A stretch of DNA of 49,396 bases from an uncultured Sutterella sp. (GCA_900538905.1 UPZS01000010.1:1-49396); one strand, 5' to 3'. Shown: positions 10,029-18,444, numbered from the stretch's first letter. Program-made: numbers and translations. The notes: generated by a model not told the origin, from the letters alone.

Positions 10029-11774
10029 TTACTTCTCCTCCGAAAGAACCATCTCGGTAAGCCCCTGACCAGGACCCACCATCGGTCGCACCGGCTCTTC
10101 ACGCTCGATGTGTACGTCAATGAAAACAAGGTCGTCCTTGTACTTGCCGAAGGCCTCCTCAATGCAGCGGTCGAGCTCTTCGTAGGTGGTGGCACGCAGG
10201 CCAACGTGACCGTAGCTTTCAACAAGCTTGACGAAGTCGGGCTGAACCTCCATTACCGACTCACTCATGTGACCGTTGTAATAGGCGCGCTGCCAGACGG
10301 CGACCATGCCGAGGTAGGCGTTGTTGAGCAGGAAGATCTTGGGCTTGACGCCATACTGCTTGGCGGTGCCCAGTTCCTGAATGTTCATCTGAATGGAACC
10401 GTCACCGGTAAAGCACACGACATCCTCGTCGGGATGTGCAAAGCACGCACCGATCGCTGCCGGGAATCCGTAGCCCATCGTACCCAAGCCGCCGCTCGTA
10501 AGCCACCTGCGCGGCTTGCGGAGCTTGAGGTACTGAGCGCACCACATCTGATGCTCTCCCACGTCGGTGGCATAAATGGCCTCTCCCTTGGTCTTTTGCC
10601 AGACGCGTTCGATCACGGCCTGCGGACGGATCGCTCCCTCAGGGTTGACGGTGTACTTGAGGCACTGCATCGCGCGCCATCCGTCGATGCGCTTATTCCA
10701 TGCTGCCAGTTCGTTTTCGTCCAGTCGCTCGGTCGTTGTTTCCAGAATGCCGACCATTTCCTTGAGCACTTCGTAGACATCGCCCACGATGGGGATGTCC
10801 GTCGTCACGTTCTTGGAAATCGAGCTCGGGTCGATATCGATCTGAACGATCGTGTGGGGATTGGCTTCAAAATCCGAGGGGCAGCCAATCACTCGGTCGT
10901 CGAATCGAGCACCGACGGCAAAAAGAACATCGCAGTGCTGCATGGCCATATTGGCTTCGTAGGTACCGTGCATGCCTACCATGCCCAGGTGCTTTTCGTC
11001 GCAACCGTTGAAGGCACCCAGGCCCATCAGTGTCGAAACCACGGGGTAGCCAGTGAGCTGCGCAAAACGGTTGACCAGCTCGCTTGCGGCTGTCGAGGTC
11101 GCGCCGCCACCCACGTACAGAAGCGGGCGCTTAGCCGAAAGCAGAACCTGCATGGCCTTCTTAATCTGGCCGCTGTGTCCGCGCGTCACGGGACGGTAGC
11201 TCACGATGTCGCAACTCTTGGGATATTCGAAAGCACAGCTGCCGCACTGCACGTCCTTAGGCAGATCCACCAGAACGGGACCGGGGCGGCCGGTTCTTGC
11301 GATATAGAAAGCCTTCTTGATGGTGGCGGCAAGATCGCGTACGTCCTTGACAAGGTAGTTGTGCTTGACACAGGGCCGCGTAATGCCCACCGTGTCGCAC
11401 TCCTGGAAGGCGTCCGTACCGATGAGACTCGTGCCCACCTGGCCGCTGAAGACAACCATCGGAATGCTGTCGGCATAAGCCGTAGCAATGCCCGTAACGG
11501 CATTGGTGGCGCCGGGGCCGGACGTTACCAAAGCTACGCCGATCTTGTCCGTGCAACGCGAATAGGCATCGGCGGCGTGAACCGCAGCCTGTTCGTGACG
11601 CACAAGCACATGTTTGAAGTACTTCTGCTTGTAGATCTCATCGTAGATCGGAAGAACCGCTCCTCCCGGATAGCCGAAAACGTATTCGACTCCTTCGGCA
11701 TGAAGAGCTTCGATGAGAATCCTCGCGCCGATCATCACCGGTGCGGCGGCGCCGTTCTCTTCTGTGGTCTGCAT
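10029..11774 (-). CDS. ilvI: Acetolactate synthase large (catalytic) subunit
   Basis: Thiamine-diphosphate enzyme condensing pyruvate with pyruvate or 2-ketobutyrate, the first committed step of valine, leucine and isoleucine synthesis. The 581-residue product shows the N-terminal motif VEYVFGYPGGAVLPIYDEI, the glutamate region ARHEQ-type (VRHEQAAVHAADAY), and the TPP/Mg motif GDGSIQMNIQEL followed by NN. Domain order is the normal PYR, FAD-like, PP. It is the first gene of the operon. The name ilvB would also be acceptable. Upstream, a minus-strand frame contains a short Val/Leu run, but no complete leader peptide was found. Confidence 0.96.
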   Translation of the reverse strand: MQTTEENGAAAPVMIGARILIEALHAEGVEYVFGYPGGAVLPIYDEIYKQKYFKHVLVRHEQAAVHAADAYSRCTDKIGVALVTSGPGATNAVTGIATAYADSIPMVVFSGQVGTSLIGTDAFQECDTVGITRPCVKHNYLVKDVRDLAATIKKAFYIARTGRPGPVLVDLPKDVQCGSCAFEYPKSCDIVSYRPVTRGHSGQIKKAMQVLLSAKRPLLYVGGGATSTAASELVNRFAQLTGYPVVSTLMGLGAFNGCDEKHLGMVGMHGTYEANMAMQHCDVLFAVGARFDDRVIGCPSDFEANPHTIVQIDIDPSSISKNVTTDIPIVGDVYEVLKEMVGILETTTERLDENELAAWNKRIDGWRAMQCLKYTVNPEGAIRPQAVIERVWQKTKGEAIYATDVGEHQMWCAQYLKLRKPRRWLTSGGLGTMGYGFPAAIGACFAHPDEDVVCFTGDGSIQMNIQELGTAKQYGVKPKIFLLNNAYLGMVAVWQRAYYNGHMSESVMEVQPDFVKLVESYGHVGLRATTYEELDRCIEEAFGKYKDDLVFIDVHIEREEPVRPMVGPGQGLTEMVLSEEK

Positions 11775-12180
11775 AGGAAAATCGTTCCCTGTTGTTTCGC
11801 ATCCATGGCTTTGTTATGGAGTACCTTCGGATGCGCTTTGTGCCGTAGGAAGGGCAATCAGGGCGTGATTGTGCGGTGGCGTGCCCGTCAACGAGCACCA
11901 GTACCGGCTTGACACCGTTCGCCGCCCGCCTCTGCGGTAACAGAAGACGTCCGAAGGTGCGTTGCGTGCCGTGGTATGCAAAGAAATTCACAACGCATTG
12001 GCTAATTTATCGTTTTTCTTCTGAAAAACCAAAGGTAAAAGAACTTCTGCGCACCGTTTCATGGCAAGTTTTAAGCTTTTGTCAAATGCGGTAAGATGCC
12101 GATCTTAGGGAGAATTTATTAGAACGGTTCTGCGCTGGACTGTTGAAATTGTATTTCGCATCGAAAGCCCCGCATCGCGA

Positions 12181-12208
12181 TTGACATCAGATAACGGTCG
12201 GCTAGCAA
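12181..12208 (+). promoter_or_regulatory. Candidate sigma-70 promoter of the first NSS transporter
   Basis: A perfect -35 TTGACA (12181-12186), 16-bp spacer and a weak -10 TAGCAA (12203-12208) would place transcription start near 12215, about 48 nt before the ATG. The -10 is poor, so the call rests mainly on the -35 and its position. Confidence 0.45.
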
Positions 12209-12211
12209 TCG

Positions 12212-12262
12212 ACAACCTACTTCCCCCTCAATCAACACAACACAACAAACAAACCAAACAAT
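12212..12262 (+). promoter_or_regulatory. G-free C/A-rich 5' leader, possible translation enhancer and small-RNA target
   Basis: From 12212 to the ATG there is not a single G. The core (12233-12255) is built of ACA/CAA units and contains CACAACA. There is no Shine-Dalgarno. In enteric bacteria such C/A-rich leaders of amino acid transporter mRNAs enhance translation and are the pairing sites of GcvB RNA. That this leader works the same way is inference. Confidence 0.5.
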
Positions 12263-13594
12263 ATGGCAACCACCGCAACAACCTGGGGGTCCAGAATCGG
12301 CTTCATTTTGGCCGGTGCAGGCTCGGCCATCGGCCTGGGCTCCATCTGGAAATTTCCGTTCTGGGCCGGCATCAACGGCGGCTCGGGCTTCATCATTCCG
12401 TACATTATTTTTACGTTCACAATCGGCATCACGCTGCTGATTGCTGAACTCGTCGTGGGCCGTGCCGGCCGCGGTTCGGCACTGCATGCTCTCAAGCACC
12501 TGGGAGGTCCAGTCTTTTCGGTTATGGGCGGCATCGCCGTTCTCACATCCTTCGTGATCCTGTCTTACTACTCCGTTGTCGGCGGTTGGTGCGTAAAGTA
12601 CCTTTTTGACAGTCTGTGCGGCGAATTGGTCACAAACGACCCCAAGGTGTTGCAAGCCACGTTCGGCGCTCTTGTCGGAGACGGCCTAACGAACTCGCTT
12701 TGGCACTTCTCTTTCCTGACCCTAACCTGCGGTGTCGTGGCGCTCGGCGTCGTTAACGGTATTGAACGTTTGTCGAAGTATCTCCTCCCCACGCTTTTCA
12801 TCCTGATGATCGTCATCATGATCCGTTCGCTCTCGCTGCCCGGAGCCATGGAAGGCGTGAAATTTCTCTTTGACTTCAGCTTTGACAAACTCACCTGGAT
12901 GAGCGTTTTGAATGCCATGGGCTTTACATTCTTCAGCCTTTCGTTGGGCTGCGGCATCATGGTGACCTATGGCGCCTACCTGAAGGACTCCACCGACATT
13001 CCCAATTCGTCGCTGTGGATTGCTTACCTTGCCATTCAGACGGCTCTGCTTGCCGGACTCATGATCATGCCGGCCGTGTTTGCCATGGGGCAAGATCCCA
13101 ACGCCGGTCCGGGTCTCGTCTTCGTAACTATCCCGTTCATTTTCTCGCAGATTCCTTTCGGCTGGTTCTTCATGATCCTCTTTAACGTGTGCCTGTTGGT
13201 AGCCGCGTTGACGAGTTCCGTTTCGCTTCTGGAAGTCTGTATCGCTTATCTGCAAAACGAATGGCACATGAAGCGCATCTCCGCTTCGATTCTGTGCTAC
13301 GTAGGCCTGGCACTTTTGGGCTGCGTCTCCGCACTTTCCTTCGGCGTATGGAGTGAGGTCAAGATTTTCGACCGCATCATCTTCGACTTCCTCGACTGGT
13401 TCTGCTCGAACATCATGATGCCTCTGGGCGGCCTCTCGATTGCACTGCTTGCCGGCTGGAAAGCTTGGAATTCGACCTACGTACAGGTCAATCTTGTGAG
13501 AAAGTACAGTGCTTCGGCCAACTCCTTTATCAAGTTCTCGCTGCGCTTTCTGGCTCCCCTGTTGGTACTCGTTGTGATCGCCACGGGCGTCTGA
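12263..13594 (+). CDS. Sodium-dependent transporter, NSS (SLC6-like) family, copy 1
   Basis: Predicted Na+-coupled importer of an amino acid or related amine in the inner membrane. The 443-residue protein is almost wholly hydrophobic, with about eleven helices. It opens with the family's TM1 motif (SRIGFILAGAGSAIGLGSIWKFPF) and has the unwound-helix glycine region and NGGSGF. Length fits the 11-helix bacterial NSS subgroup (MhsT/Tyt1-like). Substrate cannot be told from sequence; tyrosine or tryptophan are known for relatives. A closely similar paralogue follows after a terminator. The start is the ATG after a G-free leader with no Shine-Dalgarno. Confidence 0.88.
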   Translation: MATTATTWGSRIGFILAGAGSAIGLGSIWKFPFWAGINGGSGFIIPYIIFTFTIGITLLIAELVVGRAGRGSALHALKHLGGPVFSVMGGIAVLTSFVILSYYSVVGGWCVKYLFDSLCGELVTNDPKVLQATFGALVGDGLTNSLWHFSFLTLTCGVVALGVVNGIERLSKYLLPTLFILMIVIMIRSLSLPGAMEGVKFLFDFSFDKLTWMSVLNAMGFTFFSLSLGCGIMVTYGAYLKDSTDIPNSSLWIAYLAIQTALLAGLMIMPAVFAMGQDPNAGPGLVFVTIPFIFSQIPFGWFFMILFNVCLLVAALTSSVSLLEVCIAYLQNEWHMKRISASILCYVGLALLGCVSALSFGVWSEVKIFDRIIFDFLDWFCSNIMMPLGGLSIALLAGWKAWNSTYVQVNLVRKYSASANSFIKFSLRFLAPLLVLVVIATGV

Positions 13595-13614
13595 TAGGTA
13601 CCCAGAAAACAAAA

Positions 13615-13665
13615 CAGCGCCGCAGCATGCGCCTTTCCTTAGGGCGATCTGCGGCGCTGCTTTTA
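13615..13665 (+). terminator. Terminator between the two NSS transporters
   Basis: Perfect 11-bp stem CAGCGCCGCAG (13615-13625) / CTGCGGCGCTG (13649-13659) followed by CTTTTATTCTT. It separates the two paralogous transporter genes into distinct transcripts. Confidence 0.9.
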
Positions 13666-13732
13666 TTCTTGCTGAATTTTTTGTCTCTCTCGCGTGTTTG
13701 CATAAGCTTGACCGTTTTGCCAACCGCAAAAA

Positions 13733-13741
13733 TGCTATAAA
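13733..13741 (+). promoter_or_regulatory. Extended -10 promoter of the second NSS transporter
   Basis: TGCTATAAA is an extended -10 (TGnTATAAA) located 81 bp before the ATG at 13822. No -35 at ideal spacing is present (TTGACC lies 22 bp upstream), which is usual for extended -10 promoters. Confidence 0.5.
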
Positions 13742-13821
13742 GAGAAGTTCGGGACGGTCTGTCATAAACCATGACTTCAAAATGACCGCCAAATGCATAA
13801 GAATATTTCAGGGACACTTCA

Positions 13822-15165
13822 ATGTCTGACAACAGATCAACCTGGACAAGCCGCATCGGTTTTATTCTGGCCAGTGCGGGTGCCGCCATCGGCCTGGGCG
13901 CCATTTGGAAATTTCCCTATCTGGCAGGATCCAACGGCGGTAGCGTCTTCATGTTCCCCTACATCATTCTCTCGTTTACGATCGGACTCGTGCTTCTCAT
14001 TGCAGAAGTCGGTTTGGGGCGTACGGGCAAAGGCTGTATTGTGACGGCCTATCGCGCTATCGCCGGCAAAAATTGGACGATCTGGGGCTATCTTGGCGTT
14101 CTCACGGGCTTTATGGTGCTGTGCTTTTATTCCACCATCGGCGGTTGGACGCTTTCCTATCTGATAGATTCCGCCGTCGGCAAAGGGCTCGTTTCCAATC
14201 AGGAAGAACTCGGTGCAATTTTCGGCGGCCTCGTATCCGATCCTATCAAGTCAATGGGCTTTCAGGCGCTTTTCCTGTTCTTGACCGGCTGGGTGGTTGC
14301 CTATGAAATCAGCCGTGGCATTGAAAAAATTTCCAAAGTCCTGATGCCGCTTCTGCTCGTTCTCGTCATCGTCGTAATCGTGCGCGGCGTGACACTGCCC
14401 GGAGCCTCCGAGGGGCTTGCGTATCTTTTTAGCTGGAATCCGGAAGCATTCAGCTGGAAGAGTCTGCTGGCCGCGATGGGCTTTACCTTCTTCTCGCTGT
14501 GTATCGGTTGCGGATGCATGCTCACGTACGGCTCCTACCTCTCGCAGGATTCCAACCTCATCAACGGGTGTGCCTGGATCACGTTCCTTGCAACCGCCGC
14601 CTCCATTCTCGGCGGTTTGATGATCATGCCGGCGGTTTTTGCCTTCAACCTTGATCCTTCGGCGGGCCCCGGGCTCACTTTCATGACTATGCCGGTGGTC
14701 TTTGCGCAGCTTCCCTTCGGACAGCTCTTTGCATTTGCCTTCTATCTGTGTCTGGCTGTAGCAGCCATCACAAGTTCCGTGTCTCTTCTGGAACTCGTCG
14801 TGGCATTTCTCGTCGACGAACTCAAGATGCGTCGCGTAACGGCCTCTTTGGTAAGCTGCATCGCAATGCTCGCAGTGGGCTCTCTGTGCACGCTCTCCTT
14901 CGGCCCGCTTGCAGACATCAAGCCGCTCTTCGGTCGAAACTTCTTCGATCTGTTCGATTACTTCACGAGCAATCTGTCCTTGCCGATCGGCGGTCTGGTG
15001 ATCTGTGCCTTGGTCGGCATCAAGCGATGGGCAATGATGAAGGATGAAATTCGCATGGGTTCGGGCGTCTCCGAGTCGATGATGTCTGTCTTCCGCGGAA
15101 TTCTTACCGTCGGTTGCCCGCTTCTGATTATCGTGGTGCTGATTTCCGGTCTGATGCCTAGTTAA
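13822..15165 (+). CDS. Sodium-dependent transporter, NSS (SLC6-like) family, copy 2
   Basis: Second NSS-family importer, 447 residues, about eleven membrane helices. It is a clear paralogue of the preceding gene: TWTSRIGFILASAGAAIGLG, IWKFPYLAG and NGGSVF align directly with copy 1, as do PAVFAFNLDPSAGPGL and the AITSSVSLLE helix. Tandem duplication followed by divergence is the simple reading. It has its own promoter and lacks the C/A-rich leader of copy 1, so the two are probably regulated differently. The Shine-Dalgarno is weak (CAGGGA, 7 nt before ATG). Substrate unknown. Confidence 0.88.
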   Translation: MSDNRSTWTSRIGFILASAGAAIGLGAIWKFPYLAGSNGGSVFMFPYIILSFTIGLVLLIAEVGLGRTGKGCIVTAYRAIAGKNWTIWGYLGVLTGFMVLCFYSTIGGWTLSYLIDSAVGKGLVSNQEELGAIFGGLVSDPIKSMGFQALFLFLTGWVVAYEISRGIEKISKVLMPLLLVLVIVVIVRGVTLPGASEGLAYLFSWNPEAFSWKSLLAAMGFTFFSLCIGCGCMLTYGSYLSQDSNLINGCAWITFLATAASILGGLMIMPAVFAFNLDPSAGPGLTFMTMPVVFAQLPFGQLFAFAFYLCLAVAAITSSVSLLELVVAFLVDELKMRRVTASLVSCIAMLAVGSLCTLSFGPLADIKPLFGRNFFDLFDYFTSNLSLPIGGLVICALVGIKRWAMMKDEIRMGSGVSESMMSVFRGILTVGCPLLIIVVLISGLMPS

Positions 15166-15188
15166 GTTTCCGACTTTTTCTGAAGTCG

Positions 15189-15230
15189 AAAGCGGCGCGA
15201 CCAACTTTATTTCGGTGGCGCGCCGCTTTT
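15189..15230 (+). terminator. Terminator after the second NSS transporter
   Basis: Stem AAAGCGGCGCG (15189-15199) / CGCGCCGCTTT (15219-15229) with a 19-nt loop and terminal T-run. It lies 24 bp after the stop codon. Confidence 0.88.
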
Positions 15231-15264
15231 CTCATGTCCGGACAGAACCTCAAGCCGCGCCAAC

Positions 15265-15302
15265 AAAAAAACCGGACCACTCACATAAGAGCAATCCGGT
15301 TT
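15265..15302 (-). terminator. Terminator of the amino-acid-binding protein gene
   Basis: On the minus strand AAACCGGA and TCCGGTTT (15295-15302 and 15269-15276) are followed by a T-run, 30 bp beyond the stop of the binding-protein gene. It is convergent with the NSS terminator. Confidence 0.85.
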
Positions 15303-15331
15303 GCGTTAAGCCTGTTTTTTATGGTTTCAGC

Positions 15332-16090
15332 CTACTGAGCAAACCATTTGGAGTAAATTTTCTTGTCTTCGCCGGCCTGACGAACGGCTTCAAGCCCCTT
15401 GTTAAGCTTATCAAGAAGTTCTTTGTTGCCCTTTTTCACGGCAAAGCCGTACTGCTGGGCGTCTTCGATGGCAGGCTGCAGCTGCAGTGACTGCGACATA
15501 CGGGGCTGAGTCTTCATGAAATACGCAAGCACGGGACGATCATGCACCACAGCGGAGGCGTTACCGCTCGTGAGCGCCATGAAAGCCTCGCTCGTGGCGT
15601 TGTAATTGGTCACCTTGGCACCGGGAATATCCTTAGCCTTATCGGCACCAGTTGTACCAATCTGCACGGCGATCGCCTGATTTTGCAAAGCCTTGAAGTC
15701 AGGGTACTTGGCGGCGTCTTCCTTTCGAACGAGCATGGAGAGACCGGCCGTGTAGTAGGGTTTCGTAAAGTCCACGCGCTTTGCGCGTTCTTCCGTGATG
15801 GTAACGCCTGCAGCCACTACGTCAACCACACCCATTCCCAGAGCGGGAATCAGTGCGTCAAATCCCATGTTGACAACCTTGATGTCGTATCCTGCTTTGT
15901 CGGCAATAGCGCGAATCAAGTCAATGTCGTAACCCACAAATTCGCGGGTCTGGGTATCCATAAATTCAAACGGAGCAAAAGTGGGCTCCGTGCCGACACG
16001 AAGCGTGTCGCGAGCCGAGGCATCGTCGGCAGAAGCAACCGAGAGCGCCGCAACCGCGCAGACGCTCATGATCATTTTTTTTAAAACCAT
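15332..16090 (-). CDS. Periplasmic amino acid ABC transporter substrate-binding protein (SBP family 3), orphan
   Basis: Soluble receptor that captures a polar or basic amino acid in the periplasm and delivers it to an ABC importer. The start at 16090 is chosen because it gives a signal peptide (MVLKKMIMSVCAVAALSVA, cleavage near ASA) and has AGGAC just upstream; the frame is open 14 codons further. The mature part shows LRVGTEPTFAPFEF, GYDIDLIRAIADKAG and ITEERAKRVDFTKPY, all typical of family 3. Length (252 aa) is normal. No permease or ATPase gene is adjacent, so it must share an importer encoded elsewhere. The ligand is not determinable; glutamine, arginine/lysine or cystine are candidates. 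Confidence 0.88.
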   Translation of the reverse strand: MVLKKMIMSVCAVAALSVASADDASARDTLRVGTEPTFAPFEFMDTQTREFVGYDIDLIRAIADKAGYDIKVVNMGFDALIPALGMGVVDVVAAGVTITEERAKRVDFTKPYYTAGLSMLVRKEDAAKYPDFKALQNQAIAVQIGTTGADKAKDIPGAKVTNYNATSEAFMALTSGNASAVVHDRPVLAYFMKTQPRMSQSLQLQPAIEDAQQYGFAVKKGNKELLDKLNKGLEAVRQAGEDKKIYSKWFAQ

Positions 16091-16192
16091 GTGTCCTGTG
16101 GCTGAGTCATACTCAACCGTTACGAAAAGCAAAGATTGGATTATACAGAGGCGTGTTTGACAGTAAAAGCGTGCGGATTCAAGCTTGTAGCG

Positions 16193-16996
16193 TTAAGCGC
16201 CGGCCAATAGTCGTCGACGTCGCTGCTCGAAAAGACAAACAGCGGCAGCGGCCCCCACATTGAGCGATTCGCAGGCTTCTTCGATCGGAATCAGATAGCG
16301 TTCGTCGGCAACAGCCAACGCTTTGAGCGAAAGTCCAGGACCTTCGGCTCCCATCATCCAGACAACAGGCCCCTTTTCCCATCCCGGCGTACGGAACAAG
16401 TCCATGCCGCCGCGTGCATCGGCTGCAAGCACGCGTCCGGCAAAAAGCGTATGTATCTCTTCGGCCGAAACATTGTCGTAGAGTTTGGCACTGAAGTGAG
16501 CGCCCATGCCGGCACGCAAGACCTTTGGAGCCCAGAAACCGGCTGACCCGGAACTCGCCGCTATGTGACGAACACCTGCAGCCAAGGCAGTCCGAATGAG
16601 CGTACCCATATTGCCCGCGTCCTGAACACCGTCCAGATAAAGCGCATCTTCGGCAATCGGCTGCACGGGTCGATCGGCAAAAGTTGCTGCCACCTCCACC
16701 ATGATGCCAGTCCCGTTCTCAACAGGACAAACCGCGTCGTAGAGTTTGTCGGTCACTGTGAGGAGCTTCGCACCGGTCGCCTCTGCCACACGTTCTGCCA
16801 AGGCCAAAACGTCCGACTGCACGTTGTTTTCACGAACAACGACAGCACGCGTCAACGGGCGTTTTTGACAGATCACTTCCGCCAAATGAATACCTTCGGC
16901 TAGTGTCGTACCGATTTTTTTGGCACCTCTGGGATGTTCGGAGATTTTTCTCCACCGCTTGATGTTGTCGTTGGCTGCGGAATTGATGAACGTCAT
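16193..16996 (-). CDS. TrmH/SpoU-family RNA 2'-O-methyltransferase
   Basis: SAM-dependent SPOUT-class enzyme that methylates a ribose 2'-OH in rRNA or tRNA. The 267-residue protein has an N-terminal substrate-binding segment and a C-terminal knot domain with the three SpoU motifs: motif 1 LDGVQDAGNMGTLIRTA, motif 2 VVWMMGAEGPGLS, motif 3 PIEEACESLNVGAAAAVCLFE. It resembles the RlmB/TsnR type by length, but the exact target nucleotide cannot be named. It is transcribed alone; the upstream 551-bp gap separates it from an unknown membrane protein gene. Confidence 0.9.
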   Translation of the reverse strand: MTFINSAANDNIKRWRKISEHPRGAKKIGTTLAEGIHLAEVICQKRPLTRAVVVRENNVQSDVLALAERVAEATGAKLLTVTDKLYDAVCPVENGTGIMVEVAATFADRPVQPIAEDALYLDGVQDAGNMGTLIRTALAAGVRHIAASSGSAGFWAPKVLRAGMGAHFSAKLYDNVSAEEIHTLFAGRVLAADARGGMDLFRTPGWEKGPVVWMMGAEGPGLSLKALAVADERYLIPIEEACESLNVGAAAAVCLFEQRRRRLLAGA

Positions 16997-17158
16997 GGAA
17001 AGGAAACGAATCGGTGAAAAGAGGCGTTAATTCTATCGTTTACAGATCGAGAGTTTGGAAATCCAGACAAAGCTCGCAAAATGGCAATGTTTTGCACCAT
17101 GTCAGTGCATATTTTGATTTTGCTCTTTACCAGTCTTTTTCTTAAGAGTGCTGATTAT

Positions 17159-17172
17159 TTGATCTGCATCAA
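17159..17172. promoter_or_regulatory. FNR-type binding site
   Basis: TTGAT-CTGC-ATCAA is an exact match to the FNR/Anr consensus TTGATnnnnATCAA. It lies in the gap between the trmH-like gene and the membrane-protein gene. No strong -10 sits exactly 41.5 bp downstream on either strand, so which transcript it controls is not settled. Confidence 0.65.
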
Positions 17173-17209
17173 AATTTTGGTTTCAGGTTTTGCTCTGCTC
17201 CTTCGATGT

Positions 17210-17369
17210 GAAGGTGGTGATACCGGGCAACAAATGACTTTGTGCCAAGCAAAGACAATACCGTGCAAAAAACGACAGAGGCTTGTGGGAAGAGAAAACT
17301 TTTCCGGAGACTGAGTTAAGCAAAAAGGTTGACATCGTTTACTCAAATATGTCCGACGTCAACCTTTTT
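17210..17369 (+). ncRNA. Candidate FNR-controlled small RNA
   Basis: Downstream of the FNR box the plus strand could form a hairpin GGAAGAG-AAAA-CTTTTCC (17288-17305, one G-U pair). It is followed by a terminator with stem AAAAAGGTTGAC / GTCAACCTTTTT (17322-17333, 17358-17369). There is no gene between them. The arrangement resembles FNR-induced small RNAs such as FnrS in layout, not in sequence. The 5' end is a guess. The terminator might instead serve the minus-strand gene ending at 17548. Confidence 0.35.
17322..17369. terminator. Strong bidirectional terminator hairpin
   Basis: Perfect 12-bp stem AAAAAGGTTGAC / GTCAACCTTTTT with a 24-nt loop, T-rich on the 3' side of either strand. It could end a plus-strand small RNA or the minus-strand transcript of the membrane-protein gene, whose stop is 178 bp away. 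Confidence 0.75.
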
Positions 17370-17547
17370 CAGATCGCCTGCTTGAAGTCTTCGGCGACCA
17401 AACCGAGCTTCAAATTCTGAGGAGCTGTTGAGGAGCAACGCATATGTGTGTCTGCGATCATTGCCAAAGTAGCACGTCAGCAAACTCCGCGAAAGAGCGG
17501 TTTTTATCCATTAGAAAGACTACATAGGGGTTTACGCGCACAGCGGC

Positions 17548-18444
17548 TTACACGCCGCTCAAAAATGCTCGTTTTTGGTGCACGTCTTCGATTCGCCTCT
17601 CTAGCTGCAACGCCTCTTCCTGAACGAATACGCGCTTGGAAAATGCATTTTTGAGAAACAATGCACCGTCATTTCCGGCGGCCAGACGAACGGCGATCAG
17701 AAAAGCGACGGGCAAAAGCGCCAGTGTCATGCATAAGTCCGAACGAGTCTCGCGTTTGGCCAAAAGCTTTTCTCGTTCTTCGGGATCGGGCATCGCATAG
17801 GACAGCACGCTCATAGCAAGCACCGCGTGCAGTCCGGCGCTTCGCTTTTGCTGCGCCTGACGGCGATGAGCGTCAACCTCCTCCATGTATTGCGCAAGCC
17901 CTTCTTCGTCGTCTCGCTCTTTGTAATAGACCACCATCCGAGAGTCGGCTTTACGACCAAACGTCATGCAAACAACAAACACCGCCAGAAACGGCGCTAT
18001 CACGGGAAAGGCAAACTGGACGACCGCAGCCAAGAGCACCTCTTCTTCCCTGTTATAGCGACATGCTTGAATCGAACAAAAGAGAACGCAAGCCGCAATG
18101 CTTGCAAAGTACGCCAATGCAAACCGTTCTGTCCCGCCAAAGACCAGAATCAAGACGGCAGCACAAGCCGCTGCAAAACTCCGCAGATCCGGATAGATAA
18201 CGATGCCGTCATTGGGCGTAAGCTTTTTCATTGCCCGAGTACCACGACGAACAAAGCAGCCAAACACGCCGAGCAGTGCCATGGCGAAAACAACACACGC
18301 GACAAAACCAGCCGGCACGATCCACAGTCGCATCAGCGTTGCAATCGAGGCATACCCCACGAAAAAGCAGGCCGCAAAAAGACAGGCAAAAAGCACTTGC
18401 CTCGTGTATTTATCGCTGCGAAACATCCTTCTGATAACAAGCAA
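17548..18444 (-). CDS. Unknown integral membrane protein
   Basis: Not recognised. The 298-residue product has about six or seven hydrophobic segments: two near residues 17-62, two or three near residues 88-160, and one near 240-260. Between them is a charged cytoplasmic-looking loop with YYKERDDEEGLAQYMEEVDAHRRQAQQK. The C-terminus is charged and possibly helical (EEALQLERRIEDVHQK). There is a second possible start six codons in (ATG at 18426). No catalytic motif was found. The gene stands alone, divergent from the acyl-CoA synthetase gene, with a hairpin (AGCGGC/GCCGCT) over its stop codon. Confidence 0.6.
   Translation of the reverse strand: MLVIRRMFRSDKYTRQVLFACLFAACFFVGYASIATLMRLWIVPAGFVACVVFAMALLGVFGCFVRRGTRAMKKLTPNDGIVIYPDLRSFAAACAAVLILVFGGTERFALAYFASIAACVLFCSIQACRYNREEEVLLAAVVQFAFPVIAPFLAVFVVCMTFGRKADSRMVVYYKERDDEEGLAQYMEEVDAHRRQAQQKRSAGLHAVLAMSVLSYAMPDPEEREKLLAKRETRSDLCMTLALLPVAFLIAVRLAAGNDGALFLKNAFSKRVFVQEEALQLERRIEDVHQKRAFLSGV

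Larger units (their letters stand above)
11775..12262. other. Divergent intergenic region between ilvI and the NSS transporter
   Basis: 488 bp without a convincing gene. It holds the 5' region of the ilv operon on the minus strand, a 6-4-6 palindrome TAAGAT-GCCG-ATCTTA at 12092-12107, and the promoter and C/A-rich leader of the plus-strand transporter. One minus-strand frame contains a VLVLV run at about 11885-11900, but it is open straight into ilvI. Confidence 0.5.
16997..17547. other. Intergenic region with FNR box and structured RNA candidate
   Basis: 551 bp without a supportable protein gene. The plus-strand ORF at 17081-17314 has no ribosome-binding site and no family resemblance. The stretch contains a perfect FNR-type palindrome (17159-17172), a hairpin (17288-17305) and a 12-bp terminator stem (17322-17369). 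Together these suggest a short non-coding transcript. The right end carries only the 3' side of the next minus-strand gene. Confidence 0.5.

Noticed and set aside
10110..11912. 600-codon plus-strand ORF opposite ilvI
   Set aside because: It is an antisense shadow of ilvI, which is unambiguous on the minus strand; the plus translation has no family motifs, signal or start context.
11880..11991. Possible ilv leader peptide with a Leu run and VLVLV on the minus strand
   Set aside because: The frame has no stop before or near ilvI, no terminator hairpin with a T-run follows, and the start would be a GTG without Shine-Dalgarno. Attenuation is possible but not supported.
17081..17314. 77-codon plus-strand ORF in the FNR-box region
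   Set aside because: No ribosome-binding site, the FNR box lies inside it, and the composition is unlike neighbouring genes; treated as non-coding.
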